From Gari tellinella (lineage: Eukaryota > Mollusca > Bivalvia > Cardiida > Psammobiidae), in contig OV277868.1 in assembly GCA_922989275.2 (NCBI GenBank), positions 16,798,291-16,862,290 of the forward strand: a stretch of 64,000 nt of DNA, given 5' to 3'. Positions 31,875 to 42,245 of the stretch are shown here, in pieces. The notes beneath the pieces were generated by a model, which was given only the letters and a program-made list of their open reading frames with translations, was not told the DNA's origin and did not search any database. The translations under genes were made by a program, and so were the position numbers. Each line of letters begins with the position of its first letter. The first letter of the stretch is position 1.

Positions 31875-32085
31875 ACCCTCATCCTGCCGATGACGCCTGG
31901 AATGGTATACATGTATTTGCAAACAGTTTTTATCAAGATTAGACGTTGCGTAACGCGACGTCTGATCTGGACCCAAGCTGTTTGTCATTTGTTTTAGAAT
32001 TTTTCAATTCTATATATAAATCTAGATTTTACTAAATGTGCAGACGACAATTTCAAAGGGTACTCGTGTTGTCATATTTGATGCC
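31875..32085. mobile_element. MITE-E/H-type remnant
   Basis: CTGCCGATGACGCC flank, hairpin 1 at about 31918-31985 (apex GTTGCGTAACGCGAC), GCAGACGACAATTTC at the right. Confidence 0.55.
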
Positions 32086-32090
32086 TGTTA

Positions 32091-32338
32091 CAGTGGAGAA
32101 GACGGTTATTCTTTCCCAATAATTGCGTTTACGCTAAAACTATTATTTCCTTTGCATTCAGTTTGGAACCAAATCAGACGCCGGGTAACCCGACGTCTGA
32201 TCAGGCTCTAAACATATTTTAATTCAATTTAAAATGAGACGTCAAAAGTGTCAATAAATGTCATTTTACCCAAATTAAAGCAATGCTTTTTTGCGATTCG
32301 GTTGCGTTAAAAACGGGAAGAATAACATTAACATTGTG
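32091..32338. mobile_element. MITE-A
   Basis: TA at 32089-32090, CAGTGGAGAAGACGG at the left. Hairpin 1 at about 32155-32215 with a good GCCGGGTAACCCGAC apex; closing arm and right end worn. Confidence 0.8.
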
Positions 32339-32956
32339 TATTAGGGACAGACAAGCAAGCAGACGATATTTCGGCAGGAAAAGGGCTAATTGTATTTTCA
32401 TATTTGATGACCGTTATATTAAAGATAGACAAAGAGACTGCCGGGGGTGAAGTCCCGACCATTCAGAGGCTTGTGCAGTACAATTTCTTCAGAAGCCAGT
32501 AAACATCAATTATACATAATCGCGTAACTTCCTTTCAAGTCTATATTTAAACATAGAAGCATTGTCTGTCGCTTTTTTAAACAATATTTTTAATAGCAAA
32601 TTAAATATAGAAAAATCTGACGGAGCATATAAAATTTCTCATATAGATATTATGATTAGAAAACTTGTTATGGTATAAAACTATATTAGAAGTTCGTTTC
32701 ATTTACACATAATTTGCACTTTAATGTTTTAAACCTTTATCTCAATAGCCTTTACTGGTCTTTAAGACAGGTGAGCGCTGCTTTAAAATGCTATCTGGAA
32801 ATATACTGGAAATGCCGTCGGTGTTTTATATTCAGGACTTTCTAGGTGGGGACTATTTACATTGGTGTAGAAATTAATAGAGGGCGTATAAAGGCGTATA
32901 CTTGAGCTAATGGGTTACGTGTTATTGCATGGCGTGACAGCAGGACGAGTATTTTT
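32339..32956. other. No gene recognised; left flank of the segmental duplication
   Basis: No repeat family can be named. Homology between the two duplication copies starts at 32957 and is absent here. Confidence 0.4.
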
Positions 32957-33071
32957 GTGTTTGACTACAATACTGATTTGGCGTATAGGGGTGGGTTGGA
33001 ATAGTATATTGGAGATAAAAGTTCACACGAAAAAGACAGGCTGCTATTTTTAAAGACAGATTCTATGTAAG

Positions 33072-33325
33072 CCTGTGTCTCCGTGACCTAGTGGTTAAAG
33101 TCACCGTGACTTACAACAGCTATGCTCCTCACTGGTGTGGGTTCGAATCCCATTCGGGTTTTCTTATGTTGGTAAACTTCCAGCTAGCTTGTGGAATGTC
33201 GGAGCCGATTTGTGCCTGAAACAGGGCTTCAGACTGATTCATCCACTTGTAATTAGCTGGACTTCGCGATAGCACTGAAATAATATTAAAGCAACGTGGA
33301 ATCATAACAAATCCAAATCCAAACC
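33072..33325 (+). mobile_element. tRNA-derived SINE, copy 1
   Basis: The 5' part resembles a tRNA: A-box-like TAGTGGTTAAAGTC and a perfect B box GGTTCGAATCC (33141-33151) about 50 bp apart. A conserved-looking body follows (CCAGCTAGCTTGTGGAATGT, GAAACAGGGCTTCAG). The 3' tail is AATCCAAATCCAAA. There is no acceptor-stem pairing that would make it a working tRNA gene. Being in both duplication copies, it predates the duplication. Confidence 0.8.
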
Positions 33326-33402
33326 AAGGCTAACATACTTTGTATTAGGTAAAAATAGTCACCTGCTACAAAAACAGGGGTTTCTATCAGTAGAGATGAT
33401 AT

Positions 33403-33600
33403 TTAACCCTTTCACCACCATAAGCGACTTAAATCTTATAATGCTGAATTGTTGTCTGCATCAAATATATCGCCTATGAAAACAATAATGAATGTTTTAA
33501 ACTTGAGGAAATGTTAGCATGACTGTGGCAAATAGCTTTGACCAAGATCAGACGCACATGGGTCCTAGTTGTTTGCAAATATTAGCCAAGCCGTGAAAAG
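33403..33600. mobile_element. MITE-B/H, hairpin eroded
   Basis: TTTAACCCTTTCACCACC at the left, GTTGTCTGCATCAAATAT spacer, AGACGCACATGGGTCC in place of a full hairpin. The same eroded form is at 47065-47260, so the damage predates the duplication. Confidence 0.55.
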
Positions 33601-34568
33601 CACGATAAGGAATAAGTCGATATTGCAAACCGTCAGACGCCGCACTCATATAAATAATTCTTCAATAAAAACTTTCAACGACAAAACATTGTAATAAGGT
33701 TGCAGACGAAAGAAGAGAGGCGGGTCATAGTATACTCAAAATATCATAATGGGAATCCAATTCTGAGGATTTTAATCATGAAGTATTGGTTTACATAGTG
33801 AATATTATTATTAACAGCTTGGATTCTGTTCAATAGCCAAGTTGAGAGGCAACCGATCAGGATCAAAACTGTCATTTATGGTAAAAGAAACTTTCAGAAT
33901 TCGACGACCATATGTCGAACTTCTGTTGCTTACACCATTTTTGCAAATGGTAAACATAAAGGGGTAAAGAGGAGGACAGCCAATTTCATTGTGAAATAGG
34001 TAAATGCCAGAGGCGCATTCACACAACACCAGCTGATAGGTTAATTGGTCACACATAAGAGACATATTTTCTGTACTAAACAGTAATGCTTGTATTAGAT
34101 CGCGTGTACTTTATATCCAAACTCATAATAAGTTTGAAATGATTAACTTAATCATTGAAACGCTTCAATAAATATCAAACTTTTGCAAACTGTAGATTTT
34201 CAATGTTTGGTTATAAGTATTCGATCGTTTTATTCTTTATCCTTCTACTTTTTCAAATTTATTGAATTTTAATGTGTTGCCATGTTCGTACTTTATACGT
34301 TTTGCAATGATTAAAAGTTTACCATTTTATCCAGATTATCAAAAACTCTGTCGAGAAATGATATTGTGATTGGTATTAATAGGTAGAAATATTAAATATG
34401 CGTCGACCTATGTATCATTATCAGCTTCATTTCGTGGTTTCTAATTATTAAGGATAAAATACAATGTCAAACCCACAATGATTATGCAAATACTCTTGAT
34501 CTTCTATATGTTTTCTAGAATGTGAATCACATTATATATACAAATGTTTACTTCAATAATTGGACGAA

Positions 34569-34619
34569 ATGTGGGAAGCTAGTGGATACTATTACTTTCG
34601 AAGATTTCGGGTAGGATAG
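34569..34619 (+). pseudogene. Copy-1 relative of the exon-like frame at 48229
   Basis: ATG TGG GAA opens a frame matching the first 14 codons of the copy-2 exon candidate, then a 70-bp gap relative to copy 2 leads straight to a stop (GTAGGATAG). The splice donor seen in copy 2 is missing. Whether either copy was ever an exon is unproven. Confidence 0.3.
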
Positions 34620-34825
34620 GAGAGCGTGAAAAGAAAATAAACGTTGAAAAAGAAGTTTAAGCTGTTTCAATCAGAGTAATCGGGATCAAGTCAGTCATTC
34701 AAAATTCCCTTTTGTCCCTTCGAATTTTCTGAATTGTCATATATGCTTTTCAATTCACATTGTCAACACAAACCGTATTGAATAGATTAGCCACTATTTG
34801 AGATACAAGAACACCTGTTCATCCC

Positions 34826-34945
34826 TTTACGCCATAGCCTGTTTAAGTCATTGCTTATTTTCAGTATTAAAGATAGATGTCAGCTTAAAGCAGATTTAAA
34901 GTAAAACAGAATGCGTAATTTGTTTTACTTTCAGCCTGCCTTAAG
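34826..34945. mobile_element. MITE-D in copy 1 only
   Basis: CCTTTACGCCATAGCCTG then the hairpin-2 arms AGCTTAAAGCAGATT and CAGCCTGCCTTAAG with a deleted apex. The corresponding place in copy 2 (about 48517) lacks it. Confidence 0.65.
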
Positions 34946-35365
34946 CCACCATAGGCAATTAAAAAACCATTATGTGGTAAATACGTCACGGTATAAATTG
35001 GATCTAAATTCTTCAGTGGAGGAATACATGAGATGCGTTAAAGGCTTATTTATTGGGTTATGGGTTCAAGTATGGTTCTATCTCGTTTAGAGTTTCCTAT
35101 TTTTCGAGTCTATCAAAACATTGTTTCTTTTTCTGTTTCAATACATTTCTTTTTCATTGCTATTGTTCATCTTTATTGTCACTCGTGAAAATATAACGTC
35201 TGATGTTCACGAAATGGATCAAATTCGATCTTTTACTAAAAACATACAGTTATTTTATTTATTTATGCTTTTAAGCCACTTTTTAAACGAAATTGTTCGA
35301 CAATTGAAAGCAAACGTACACGATTTACCCCGTCTTGAGCCACAAGTTTATATCGATTCGTAAAA

Positions 35366-35395
35366 TGACGTCACTGATTTATTAATTTGACGTCA
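35366..35395. promoter_or_regulatory. Paired CRE palindromes (copy 1)
   Basis: Two full TGACGTCA sites at 35366-35373 and 35388-35395, start to start 22 bp. The same pair with the same spacing is kept in copy 2. TGACGTCA is the classical CREB/ATF site; function here is inferred from sequence only. Confidence 0.4.
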
Positions 35396-36142
35396 TCGGA
35401 ATTACGTCGTTTTTTCCGATCTTGGATTCGTGTTCTTCCGTTTAGTGGTTCGCGACAAATCGCGCTGCCAGAATGAAACGATAGGACACGGTTGACTACG
35501 ACTCTTGGGGAGTCCTACGGGGAAAATTCATAAAAGAAGAACGCGCGACGATAATACCACTTCTTGAAACAGTGAAATTATCAGGTGATAATGCACTGCC
35601 ATTTCCTAATATCCACCGAAAATCATAAATAGAAATCTATAATTTTAAATAAAAAACTGACATTTTCTTCTTGTCATTGCAATAAGTTTGGTTTTAGTTT
35701 AAACGGGAAAGAAAAATTGTAAGTTCAACCTAATTGAACTGGAGCCATCGAAATTCAACTGTCATCTGTCCAAGACAAAAGAAAAGAGATGCGATTTCTA
35801 AAAATGTATGGTCAAAGAACGAGCCTCTTTAGTGGTGCATCTCGGGTAATCGAAAGGTGGAACATGGAAATAGGCTATATAATACTTCGGAAAGTACAAG
35901 AAATCGTTGATACAAATTGACCTTGAACTTGATTAGTTGGGATATATTTACATGTACACGGAACAGAACGAAATCGAATCAAATTGTTCATTAAGCTTAA
36001 TCCAATCACGTCCAAATTATATCCCCTGCTTCAGCACCTTCACCGCCATGATACCGTCGACATAGACCCTGAGATGAATTCAGTAAAGAAATAGATGGCC
36101 GTCGATTGCCATCGATTGCAAGTTGGCTACCAGTCTGAAATA

Positions 36143-36340
36143 CAGTGGCGAAAACGTAAATATTTCGTTTAAACGCAAACGAATTGCAATGAAATATAGA
36201 AAATGACAACGTTTTGACAATGCAGACCACCAGCTTTAATCTGAGTGGCAAACAGTTTGGAGCCTGATCAGACGCCGGGTTACCAAACTGTTTGCAATGA
36301 AAATAATAGTTTAAGCGTAACCGGGGATATTTCGACTCTG
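36143..36340. mobile_element. MITE-A with collapsed hairpin (copy 1)
   Basis: CAGTGGCGAAAACG follows TA at 36141-36142. The opening arm runs to GCCGGGTTACC and jumps directly to AAACTGTTTGC, so most of the closing arm is gone. The identical deletion is at 50448-50640. Confidence 0.75.
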
Positions 36341-36634
36341 CACGCTGCACACGGGGCACAAACTGTAAACCTTAACAGCAAACAATGATAATTGAACACG
36401 CTCCTGTTGTCCGGAATTATGCAGTTGAGAAGGCGCAAACGAAATGCAAACGCAAATACAAATACAATGGGTAAAATGACAAACTTTTTTAAAATGTAAG
36501 TGAAGCCGCTTTACACAAGAACATATGCTAACGAGTTAACCCAATCGCTACATGTACCATGTCCACTGCCACGAAATCAACTGATTAAATCGTTTTAACA
36601 ATTTTAACAAGTTTCTTAATATAGCGTACATATA

Positions 36635-36843
36635 CAGTCAAACCTCTCTATTACGACCACTAATTTGTATTAAATATTAAATGTTTACGACAGGGGACTG
36701 CTTAAAGCAAGGTGACAGTAAAACAGAAAGCTCCTTAAGGAGCTTTCTGTTTTAGTGTAACTTTGCTTTAAGCTGTCACATGTCTTTCCCAGTATACCAT
36801 CAATTACCCTTTATTTAAGTGGTCGTAATAGAGAGGTTTTACT
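36635..36843. mobile_element. MITE-F in copy 1 only
   Basis: TA at 36633-36634, CAGTCAAACCTCTCTATTAC at the left, GTAATAGAGAGGTTTTACT at the right. Hairpin at about 36703-36775 with the apex GCTCCTTAAGGAGC. Copy 2 has a MITE-E at the corresponding place. Confidence 0.85.
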
Positions 36844-36930
36844 ATTAGGCCATTTAGTTATGATCCTAAAACGCCACTTCAGCCTTCAGGAGAGTACTTG
36901 GGTCAATGCAGTTACTGTAGGGACGAATTA

Positions 36931-37166
36931 CAGTGGAGAAAACGTTATTCTTTCCCAATAAACGCATTTACGCTTAAACCATTATTTCTATCGCAAACAG
37001 TTTGAAGCCAGACCAGACGCCGGATAACCTGGCGTCTTATCCTGCTCCAAACTGTTTGCCATGAATTATAAGATTTGTCTAAAAGTTGTACTTTTCTACG
37101 CTTTAAGTGTTTTGCGTTTGCGTTTCGTTTGCGTTTAAACGGGAAAAAATAACGTTACCTCCACTG
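36931..37166. mobile_element. MITE-A in copy 1, with empty site in copy 2
   Basis: Inserted at GACGAATTA|ACTCTACATG; copy 2 reads GACGAATTAACTCTACATG without the element (about 51373-51391). Left TA is intact (36929-36930), right TA has become AA. Hairpin 1 at about 36993-37060. Confidence 0.9.
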
Positions 37167-37284
37167 AAACTCTACATGTTCCACAGACGTGCTATTTCAA
37201 AGTTTATGCATATGAGCATGCATCTTCCATAATGTCCCATTAAAGAATAATTTGCAACTGTGTGTGGGTTCCAACAGGTTGATG

Positions 37285-37389
37285 CTTAAAGCAGGCTGAA
37301 AGTAAAGCAGAAGCTTTCTGCTTTTCTTTTAGCTTGCTTTAAGCAATTGTCGGTCTTAAAATCTGAAAACAAGATATGAGAGGTAAGGG
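37285..37389. mobile_element. MITE-D, short hairpin (copy 1)
   Basis: GCTTAAAGCAGGCTGAAAG and TTTTAGCTTGCTTTAAGC around the reduced apex AGAAGCTTTCT; right end GGTAAGGG then TTAA. Counterpart at 51494-51600. Confidence 0.65.
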
Positions 37390-37729
37390 TTAATTTTACT
37401 CAGCAATATACCATAGTAAACATTTACAACTTACCCTATACTCCAACCGTTCAAATCCCTTGTTATACGAAGACGAAATTCTTAGCTCTAACTGTGAAGA
37501 AACGAGTGTACGGAACAGCCAATTTAAAAACCTTAAAAGCCATGTCAGGCACAAATGTAAGCATCAAACCAAACAAGCGGATTCTGGGGAGAAATCCTTG
37601 TCTATCGGTTTCCCAGCAGGAGCTATTGTTTTAGTCATTATTCCGAATAGCTCGCTCTCAGCCGATATAAAGGCGAGCAATACACTTGGAATGTTGTCGC
37701 ATATAAATCGATGATGGTTGCACCAACAG

Positions 37730-37920
37730 AAGCAAACCCTTTTGTTTTAAGAGTGCTTAATCATGACTAAGGTTGGAATCAGCATATGTGTATTTTGTTA
37801 ACAGTGTAGACCCTGATCAGAGGGTGATTAAGGAGCCCTCTTGTCAGGGTCTTTTTTGTTTATTTTTAATTTTATGTTTCTGAAATACTTTCTAAAAAGG
37901 CCTTAAAATGCTTTAATCAA
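37730..37920. mobile_element. MITE-C fragment (copy 1)
   Basis: AACAGTGTAGACCCTGATCA, apex GAGGGTGATTAAGGAGCCCT, then CAGGGTCTTTTTTG. Flanks no longer match complete C ends. Counterpart near 51955-52110. Confidence 0.5.
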
Positions 37921-38022
37921 TATAAACCACAGGGTCCTACATGTATTTCAAAGGAGAACTTTTCCATGTGAAAAATTATTCATGAAAGGAAGTACAGAGG
38001 AGAAGTTATTATTTTTCGCTGA

Positions 38023-38256
38023 ACCCTTTCATGATCAAAATTTCCGTGAGAGTTTTACCCCTTTACCGCCATAGTGTCGTCTGTTTCAATATTATTGTCT
38101 GCAATATCGTTTCAAACTTAGATTTAATGCAGAATAATTGGCGTAATTTTAAAACAAGTGGCAAACAGCTTTGATCTTGACCAGACGCCGCGTTACGATG
38201 CGTCTGGTCAGGGTCAACACTGTTTGCAAAGGCGCTTTATGACATCATTGAGAGTT
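38023..38256. mobile_element. MITE-H (copy 1)
   Basis: CCCTTTCATGATCAAAATTT, CGCCATAGTGTCGTCTG, hairpin 1 at about 38160-38227 (apex GCCGCGTTACGATGC), GCGCTTTATGACATCATTGA at the right. Confidence 0.7.
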
Positions 38257-38261
38257 ACAGG

Positions 38262-38397
38262 GTTACGCGCAAAAGAAACGCAAACGCATTGAAATAAAGT
38301 GTAGGAAATGACAACTGGCTTATGACTGTTTGACTTGGAAATAAATGTTTTAGTGAAAACGCGATTATTGGGAAAGATTAGCGTCTTCTCCACTGAA
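38262..38397. mobile_element. MITE-A, internal deletion (copy 1)
   Basis: AAAGAAACGCAAACGCATTG flank, only the innermost hairpin ends (GACTGTTTGAC), then GATTATTGGGAAAGATTAG and TCTTCTCCACTG. Confidence 0.6.
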
Positions 38398-38531
38398 TTC
38401 ATGCGCTACTAAAGTCAAACACGTTTTGTTTCTTTAGAAATTCGACTTACAATTAAAGTAAAATTCCTGAATGTTTTATATACAACCAAAAATAGTATCT
38501 ACTTTGTTTACCGTCAGGCTGCTGATTAAAC

Positions 38532-38730
38532 CTTTAACTTTCGAATACGCCATCAAGCGCGTTTGCAAAGTTTGGACCTGATCAGACGCCGCATAACACG
38601 GCGTGTGCATGACACGAATTGTTTGACACTCTTATCGATATTTATCAAGTCATACTGTATACAAACTTAACTCTAACTATGAAATGTATTTTGCAGATAA
38701 AAATACTGAAGCAGACGACAATAAAGCGGT
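38532..38730. mobile_element. MITE-H/B (copy 1)
   Basis: CCTTTAACTTTCGAATACGC left, hairpin 1 with apex GCCGCATAACACGGC near 38590, GCAGACGACAATAAAGCGG and GTGAAGGGG at the right. Confidence 0.55.
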
Positions 38731-38814
38731 GAAGGGGTAGAAAACTCCCGAATAATTTGATCATGAAAGGGTAAAAGCAGAATCAAAGTCAATCAGAAAT
38801 CTATAAGGGGGAGA

Positions 38815-38834
38815 GGGGGGGGGGGGGGGGGGGG
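38815..38834 (+). repeat. Homopolymer run of 20 G
   Basis: Twenty consecutive G within a G-rich tract (38805-38845). The corresponding place in copy 2 is far shorter (near 53014-53030). Confidence 0.8.
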
Positions 38835-39022
38835 CGAGGAGGAGGCTTTGGTCATTTCTTGCATATTGTTCTAAGCAATGTTGTGTCCCCAAAAACTGGA
38901 CACGTGACCTTTTTAACTCTTAACCCCATATTCGTAACAATATTTGTATCAATATATCTCCTGATTATATGGCAACAACCTTAACCTGAGACTTTTAGTA
39001 GACAACATGTTTATTCCGTATA

Positions 39023-39274
39023 CAGTGGAGAAAACGTTATTCTTTCGCGTTTAAACGTTAACGAAACGCAAACACATCGCAATAAAACGTAGAAAAAGAC
39101 AACTTTTTGAAAACTCTGACTAGTCATGTTACATGTAATCTGAGTGACAAACAGTTTGGAGCCTGATCAGACGTCGGGTTACCAGGCGTCTGATCAGGAT
39201 AAAAATTGTTTGCAATGGAAATAACAATTTTAGCGCAAACGGGTTTATTGGGGAAAATTTCGTTTTCCCCTCTG
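39023..39274. mobile_element. MITE-A in copy 1, clean empty site in copy 2
   Basis: TA at 39021-39022 and 39275-39276. Right flank ACAATTGCCTTCATTCG is joined in copy 2 to CCTTATA (about 53212-53236) with a single TA. Ends CAGTGGAGAAAACG and GTTTTCCCCTCTG. Hairpin 1 at about 39148-39210. Confidence 0.9.
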
Positions 39275-39365
39275 TAACAATTGCCTTCATTCGTTTGGCA
39301 AATCAACTGAGATCGAGGATTGACAGTTTCGTTTAGCTCTTTGAATGTCGGGGATAATATTTTCG

Positions 39366-39520
39366 TCTGCAACAATTGCCGTCTGCTATTATTCTAACAA
39401 TAGAATTTTCTAAAATTCCTTTCAAAACAGTGTCAGAATAACAAACAGTTTGGATCCTGATGAGACGCTGCATTATGCAGCGTCTCATTTGGATCCAAAC
39501 TGTTTGCAAAAGTAATCACT
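39366..39520. mobile_element. MITE-H-type hairpin (copy 1)
   Basis: AACAATTGCCGTCTGC spacer, hairpin 1 at about 39438-39507 with the perfect apex GACGCTGCATTATGCAGCGTC. In copy 2 the sequence leaves the hairpin at its apex (GCTGCATTATG, 53415). Confidence 0.65.
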
Positions 39521-39904
39521 GGGGGTAGATACCCGTCGCTAACATGCAAACCGTTAGACTTTCAATGGAATAGAGTATGTGGACTAAATTTCGGCCACAT
39601 GAATTAAAATAGGGGAACGAGGAAACATTTAAACGGCTGTATCTAAGTATCGGGTATTTAACCATTTATGCGTAACCCGGCATCTGTTCTGGGTCCGTTC
39701 AAACAATGTGGACATAAGCAAGCAGTCGTAGAACTAAGCATCTGATAAGAATCCAAACAGTTTGACACTCATTTCAATATTTTGTAATTCATTACCCCAT
39801 AAATACGCATATTAACGTCTTGTATTTATTCCTCAACTGTAGAAAATTGTTCAAATTTGCATCATCAGAAATCTGCTCCACACTGTATGCTTGCCACTCA
39901 GATA

Positions 39905-40014
39905 AAAGTAAATACTAAGAATTGTGTAAACGTTGTCCTTTTGTACATTTTATTGCAGTGCGTTTGTGTTTCGTTAGCGTTTAAACGGGAAAGAATAACG
40001 GTGTATCCACTGTA
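39905..40014. mobile_element. MITE-A right-end fragment (copy 1)
   Basis: GCGTTTGTGTTTCGTTAGCG, AAACGGGAAAGAATAACGG, TATCCACTG then TA. The hairpin is missing. Confidence 0.65.
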
Positions 40015-40022
40015 TCGCCGAT

Positions 40023-40247
40023 ACCCTTTGAGCCCTAGTCACGGCTATAATCAACCTTTGCAAACAATGTACCTTTGGGGAGTACACTTGTTCTATGCAA
40101 ACAGTTTAGCCCTCTGATCAGGGTCTACAATGTGTGTCATTTTACATAAATTATATTGTAAAATCAACCCTAAAAAGTGAGAAATGGACTGGACTAAATT
40201 TTAAAACTAGAATTGTCCATATGCGGTTTTAGGGAGGAAAATGTTAT
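40023..40247. mobile_element. MITE-C, hairpin mostly lost (copy 1)
   Basis: CCCTTTGAGCCCTAGTCACG left; CAAACAGTTTAGCCCTCTGA marks the closing part; GTCCATATGCGGTTTTAGGG right. Confidence 0.6.
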
Positions 40248-40284
40248 AACAGGAAAGTTCGCATTCGGCGATACTTACAGGGTG

Positions 40285-40443
40285 GTTGTTACTTTCAGCC
40301 TGCTTTAAGTTACTAGAATCTATCTGCTAGGATATAGAAAATATTTCTTATGGTACATATTCATGATAGTATAACATGGAACTATTTTCTTTGGCGGATG
40401 AATAAAATGAATGCGCTAAAAGTCGCTTCTATAAGGTAAAGGG
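40285..40443 (+). mobile_element. MITE-D half (copy 1)
   Basis: TACTTTCAGCCTGCTTTAAG opens the fragment, then AGATTCTATCTGCTAGG-like flank and GTCGCTTCTATAAGGTAAAGGG. One hairpin arm is absent. Confidence 0.55.
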
Positions 40444-40447
40444 TTAA

Positions 40448-40705
40448 ACCCTTTCAGCGCCAAATTAATCGTGACTTTTTTACCCCTTCACCGCTATATT
40501 ATCGTCTGCTTCAATATTGTTGTCTGCAAATCGTTTTAAAGTTAGGTTTAGTACATTGTAGTATGACTTAGAAATATCGATACGAGTGTCAAACAGTTTG
40601 GACCCGGATATGATGTCACATGACAGGGCGCCTGATGTACATCCAAACAATATGACAATCGTATTGCTATTTTACGGAAAAAATAAGAGCAAAATACAGA
40701 CAACT
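40448..40705. mobile_element. MITE-H, degraded (copy 1)
   Basis: CCCTTTCAGCGCCAAATT, ATTATCGTCTGCTTC; hairpin arms near 40588-40655 are only loosely paired (GTCACATGACAGGGCGCC). Counterpart 53460-53698. Confidence 0.6.
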
Positions 40706-40709
40706 TTAA

Positions 40710-40942
40710 CCCTTTAACTGCCTACTTTTCCGTGAGCTTTTTACCCCATCAACGTTTCATTGTCGTCAGCTACATACGTTCAACTTTGAGTCAAAGTTAG
40801 ATTTAAGGTTGTATGACTTAAAAACATTTTATAAAAAGTGTCAAACAGTTTGGGTCCTGATCAGACGCCGCGTCACGCGGCGTCTGATCAGAACCTAAAC
40901 TGTTTACAAACGCGCTTCAAAGCGTCACTGAGAGTGAAAGGG
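40710..40942. mobile_element. MITE-H, complete, TTAA on both sides
   Basis: TTAA at 40706-40709 and 40943-40946. Ends CCCTTTAACTGCC and GAGTGAAAGGG. Hairpin 1 at about 40847-40910 is nearly perfect (apex GCCGCGTCACGCGGC). The copy-2 version (near 53698-53915) has lost the opening hairpin arm. Confidence 0.85.
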
Positions 40943-41365
40943 TTAAGTACCCGAAAGTACAAATGTACTAGTGAAGGAGGTCATTGCCATTGCCTCGACT
41001 AATTTATAAACCCAGCAGAGATCGAGAAATGTCGGCTTCGTTTAGATCTTGGAATTAGTATTTGTCTTAAATTTCAGTTTCGTGACTTAAAATTGGCAGG
41101 CAATGCCCTTCAATTCCTTACAGCGGTGGTTATTTCGGAATGTTTATAATTAAATAATTTTGTGCGAATCTTTCTGTACAGACAAAACACTGTATAGAAA
41201 AGGGTGTTTTATGGTTTTATTATCTTTTTGTGTTTGGAGGTGTTATATTTGGGCAAAGCATGCGTCTGGCACCTGTGTTTATGTCTAGTGAACTATAAAG
41301 TATATGTTCTGTTCTGTTTTGTCATTGAGAATGATAAACAGATCCTTATTTCAACGATTGCTGCT

Positions 41366-41600
41366 GTTCCCCCAAACAAGATCATTATGCCCAACGTATT
41401 CACGGCTGCAATTCCGTCTGCTTAAGATTGTCGTCTACTTTTTTCTCAAAGTTACATAGTGCACATTTTGACCAAAAAAACCCACTAAATGACGTGTGAC
41501 AAACAGCTTGAAGTCAATTTCCTTCCCTATAACGACTCCCTCTGAACAATGCACACAACGTTTGTCTCCCATCGGGTGTCGTTGTAGAGAGGGGGCGCTG
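41366..41600 (-). mobile_element. MITE-E fragment (copy 1)
   Basis: CTGCTTAAGATTGTCGTCTA, GACAAACAGCTTGAAGTC (one hairpin arm only), then GTTGTAGAGAGGGGGCGCTG and TA at 41601. Counterpart 54336-54533. Confidence 0.65.
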
Positions 41601-41678
41601 TATATATGCTTCAAAGCCCTTATTGCATTTTAGCATGATGAATATAGTATATAGTATGCGTCTGGACTATTTGAAGTA

Positions 41679-42029
41679 CAGTGCTCCTTTCCTACAGCGG
41701 TCTGAACAACGATTCCTTCCTTAAAACAACGCCTTTCTCCAAACAAGACAGTTATATCTAACGTTTTTAATGCTCAGCTATCGTCTGCTTAAAGTTGTCT
41801 TTTGCTTATTTTGTCAAAGTTACGTATCGAACTTTTGACAAAAGAACAAATAACAATATAAAGAATACATAAGAAGAGTGACGCGAGCGGCGTCTGATCT
41901 CAGTTCAAACTGTTTGCAAATGTACTATAATGCTATAAATATTCCCTCCCTATAACAATTCCCTCCGAACAACACAAAGTAGTTGTCTCCCATTTGGAAT
42001 GATTGTATATATATAGAGAGAGAGTACTG
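41679..42029 (-). mobile_element. MITE-E, hairpin half lost (copy 1)
   Basis: TA at 41677-41678, CAGTGCTCCTTTCC left, AGAGAGTACTG right with TA. Only the closing arm GGCGTCTGATCTC...CAAACTGTTTG remains. The copy-2 counterpart holds a 1 kb insertion. Confidence 0.75.
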
Positions 42030-42245
42030 TATGAGGCAATTCTTTGTCATATGCTATATTTAGGTTCGACCCAGATTTTATGCCGAGGTATTTCAGGCTG
42101 CAAAACAGTTGTAGCTACAAGGGCTACCATTTTCTAATCATTCATTTTGGTTTTACTATTCCCAGGCTATGTTTTTTTAACATTAAATAATCTAATGCTG
42201 TCAACGGGAAAAGTTTGAAATTCAAGAATTCAGGACATCAAAGTA

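Noticed and set aside
33072..33170. tRNA gene
   Set aside because: The A and B boxes are present but acceptor and anticodon stems do not pair; the long body and tail fit a SINE.
35121..35363. Open frame conserved with 48718-48987 (hydrophobic start, 80-89 codons)
   Set aside because: It starts at TTG, not ATG, and the copies differ at about eight amino-acid-changing positions against about two silent ones, so there is no sign of selection for a protein.
37460..37714. 84-codon frame shared with 51674-51928
   Set aside because: TTG start, no domain, and differences between the copies are mostly amino-acid-changing.
41204..41425. Hydrophobic frame shared with 54171-54386
   Set aside because: High similarity is explained by the duplication. 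The C-terminal parts differ because the frame runs into MITE-E sequence.
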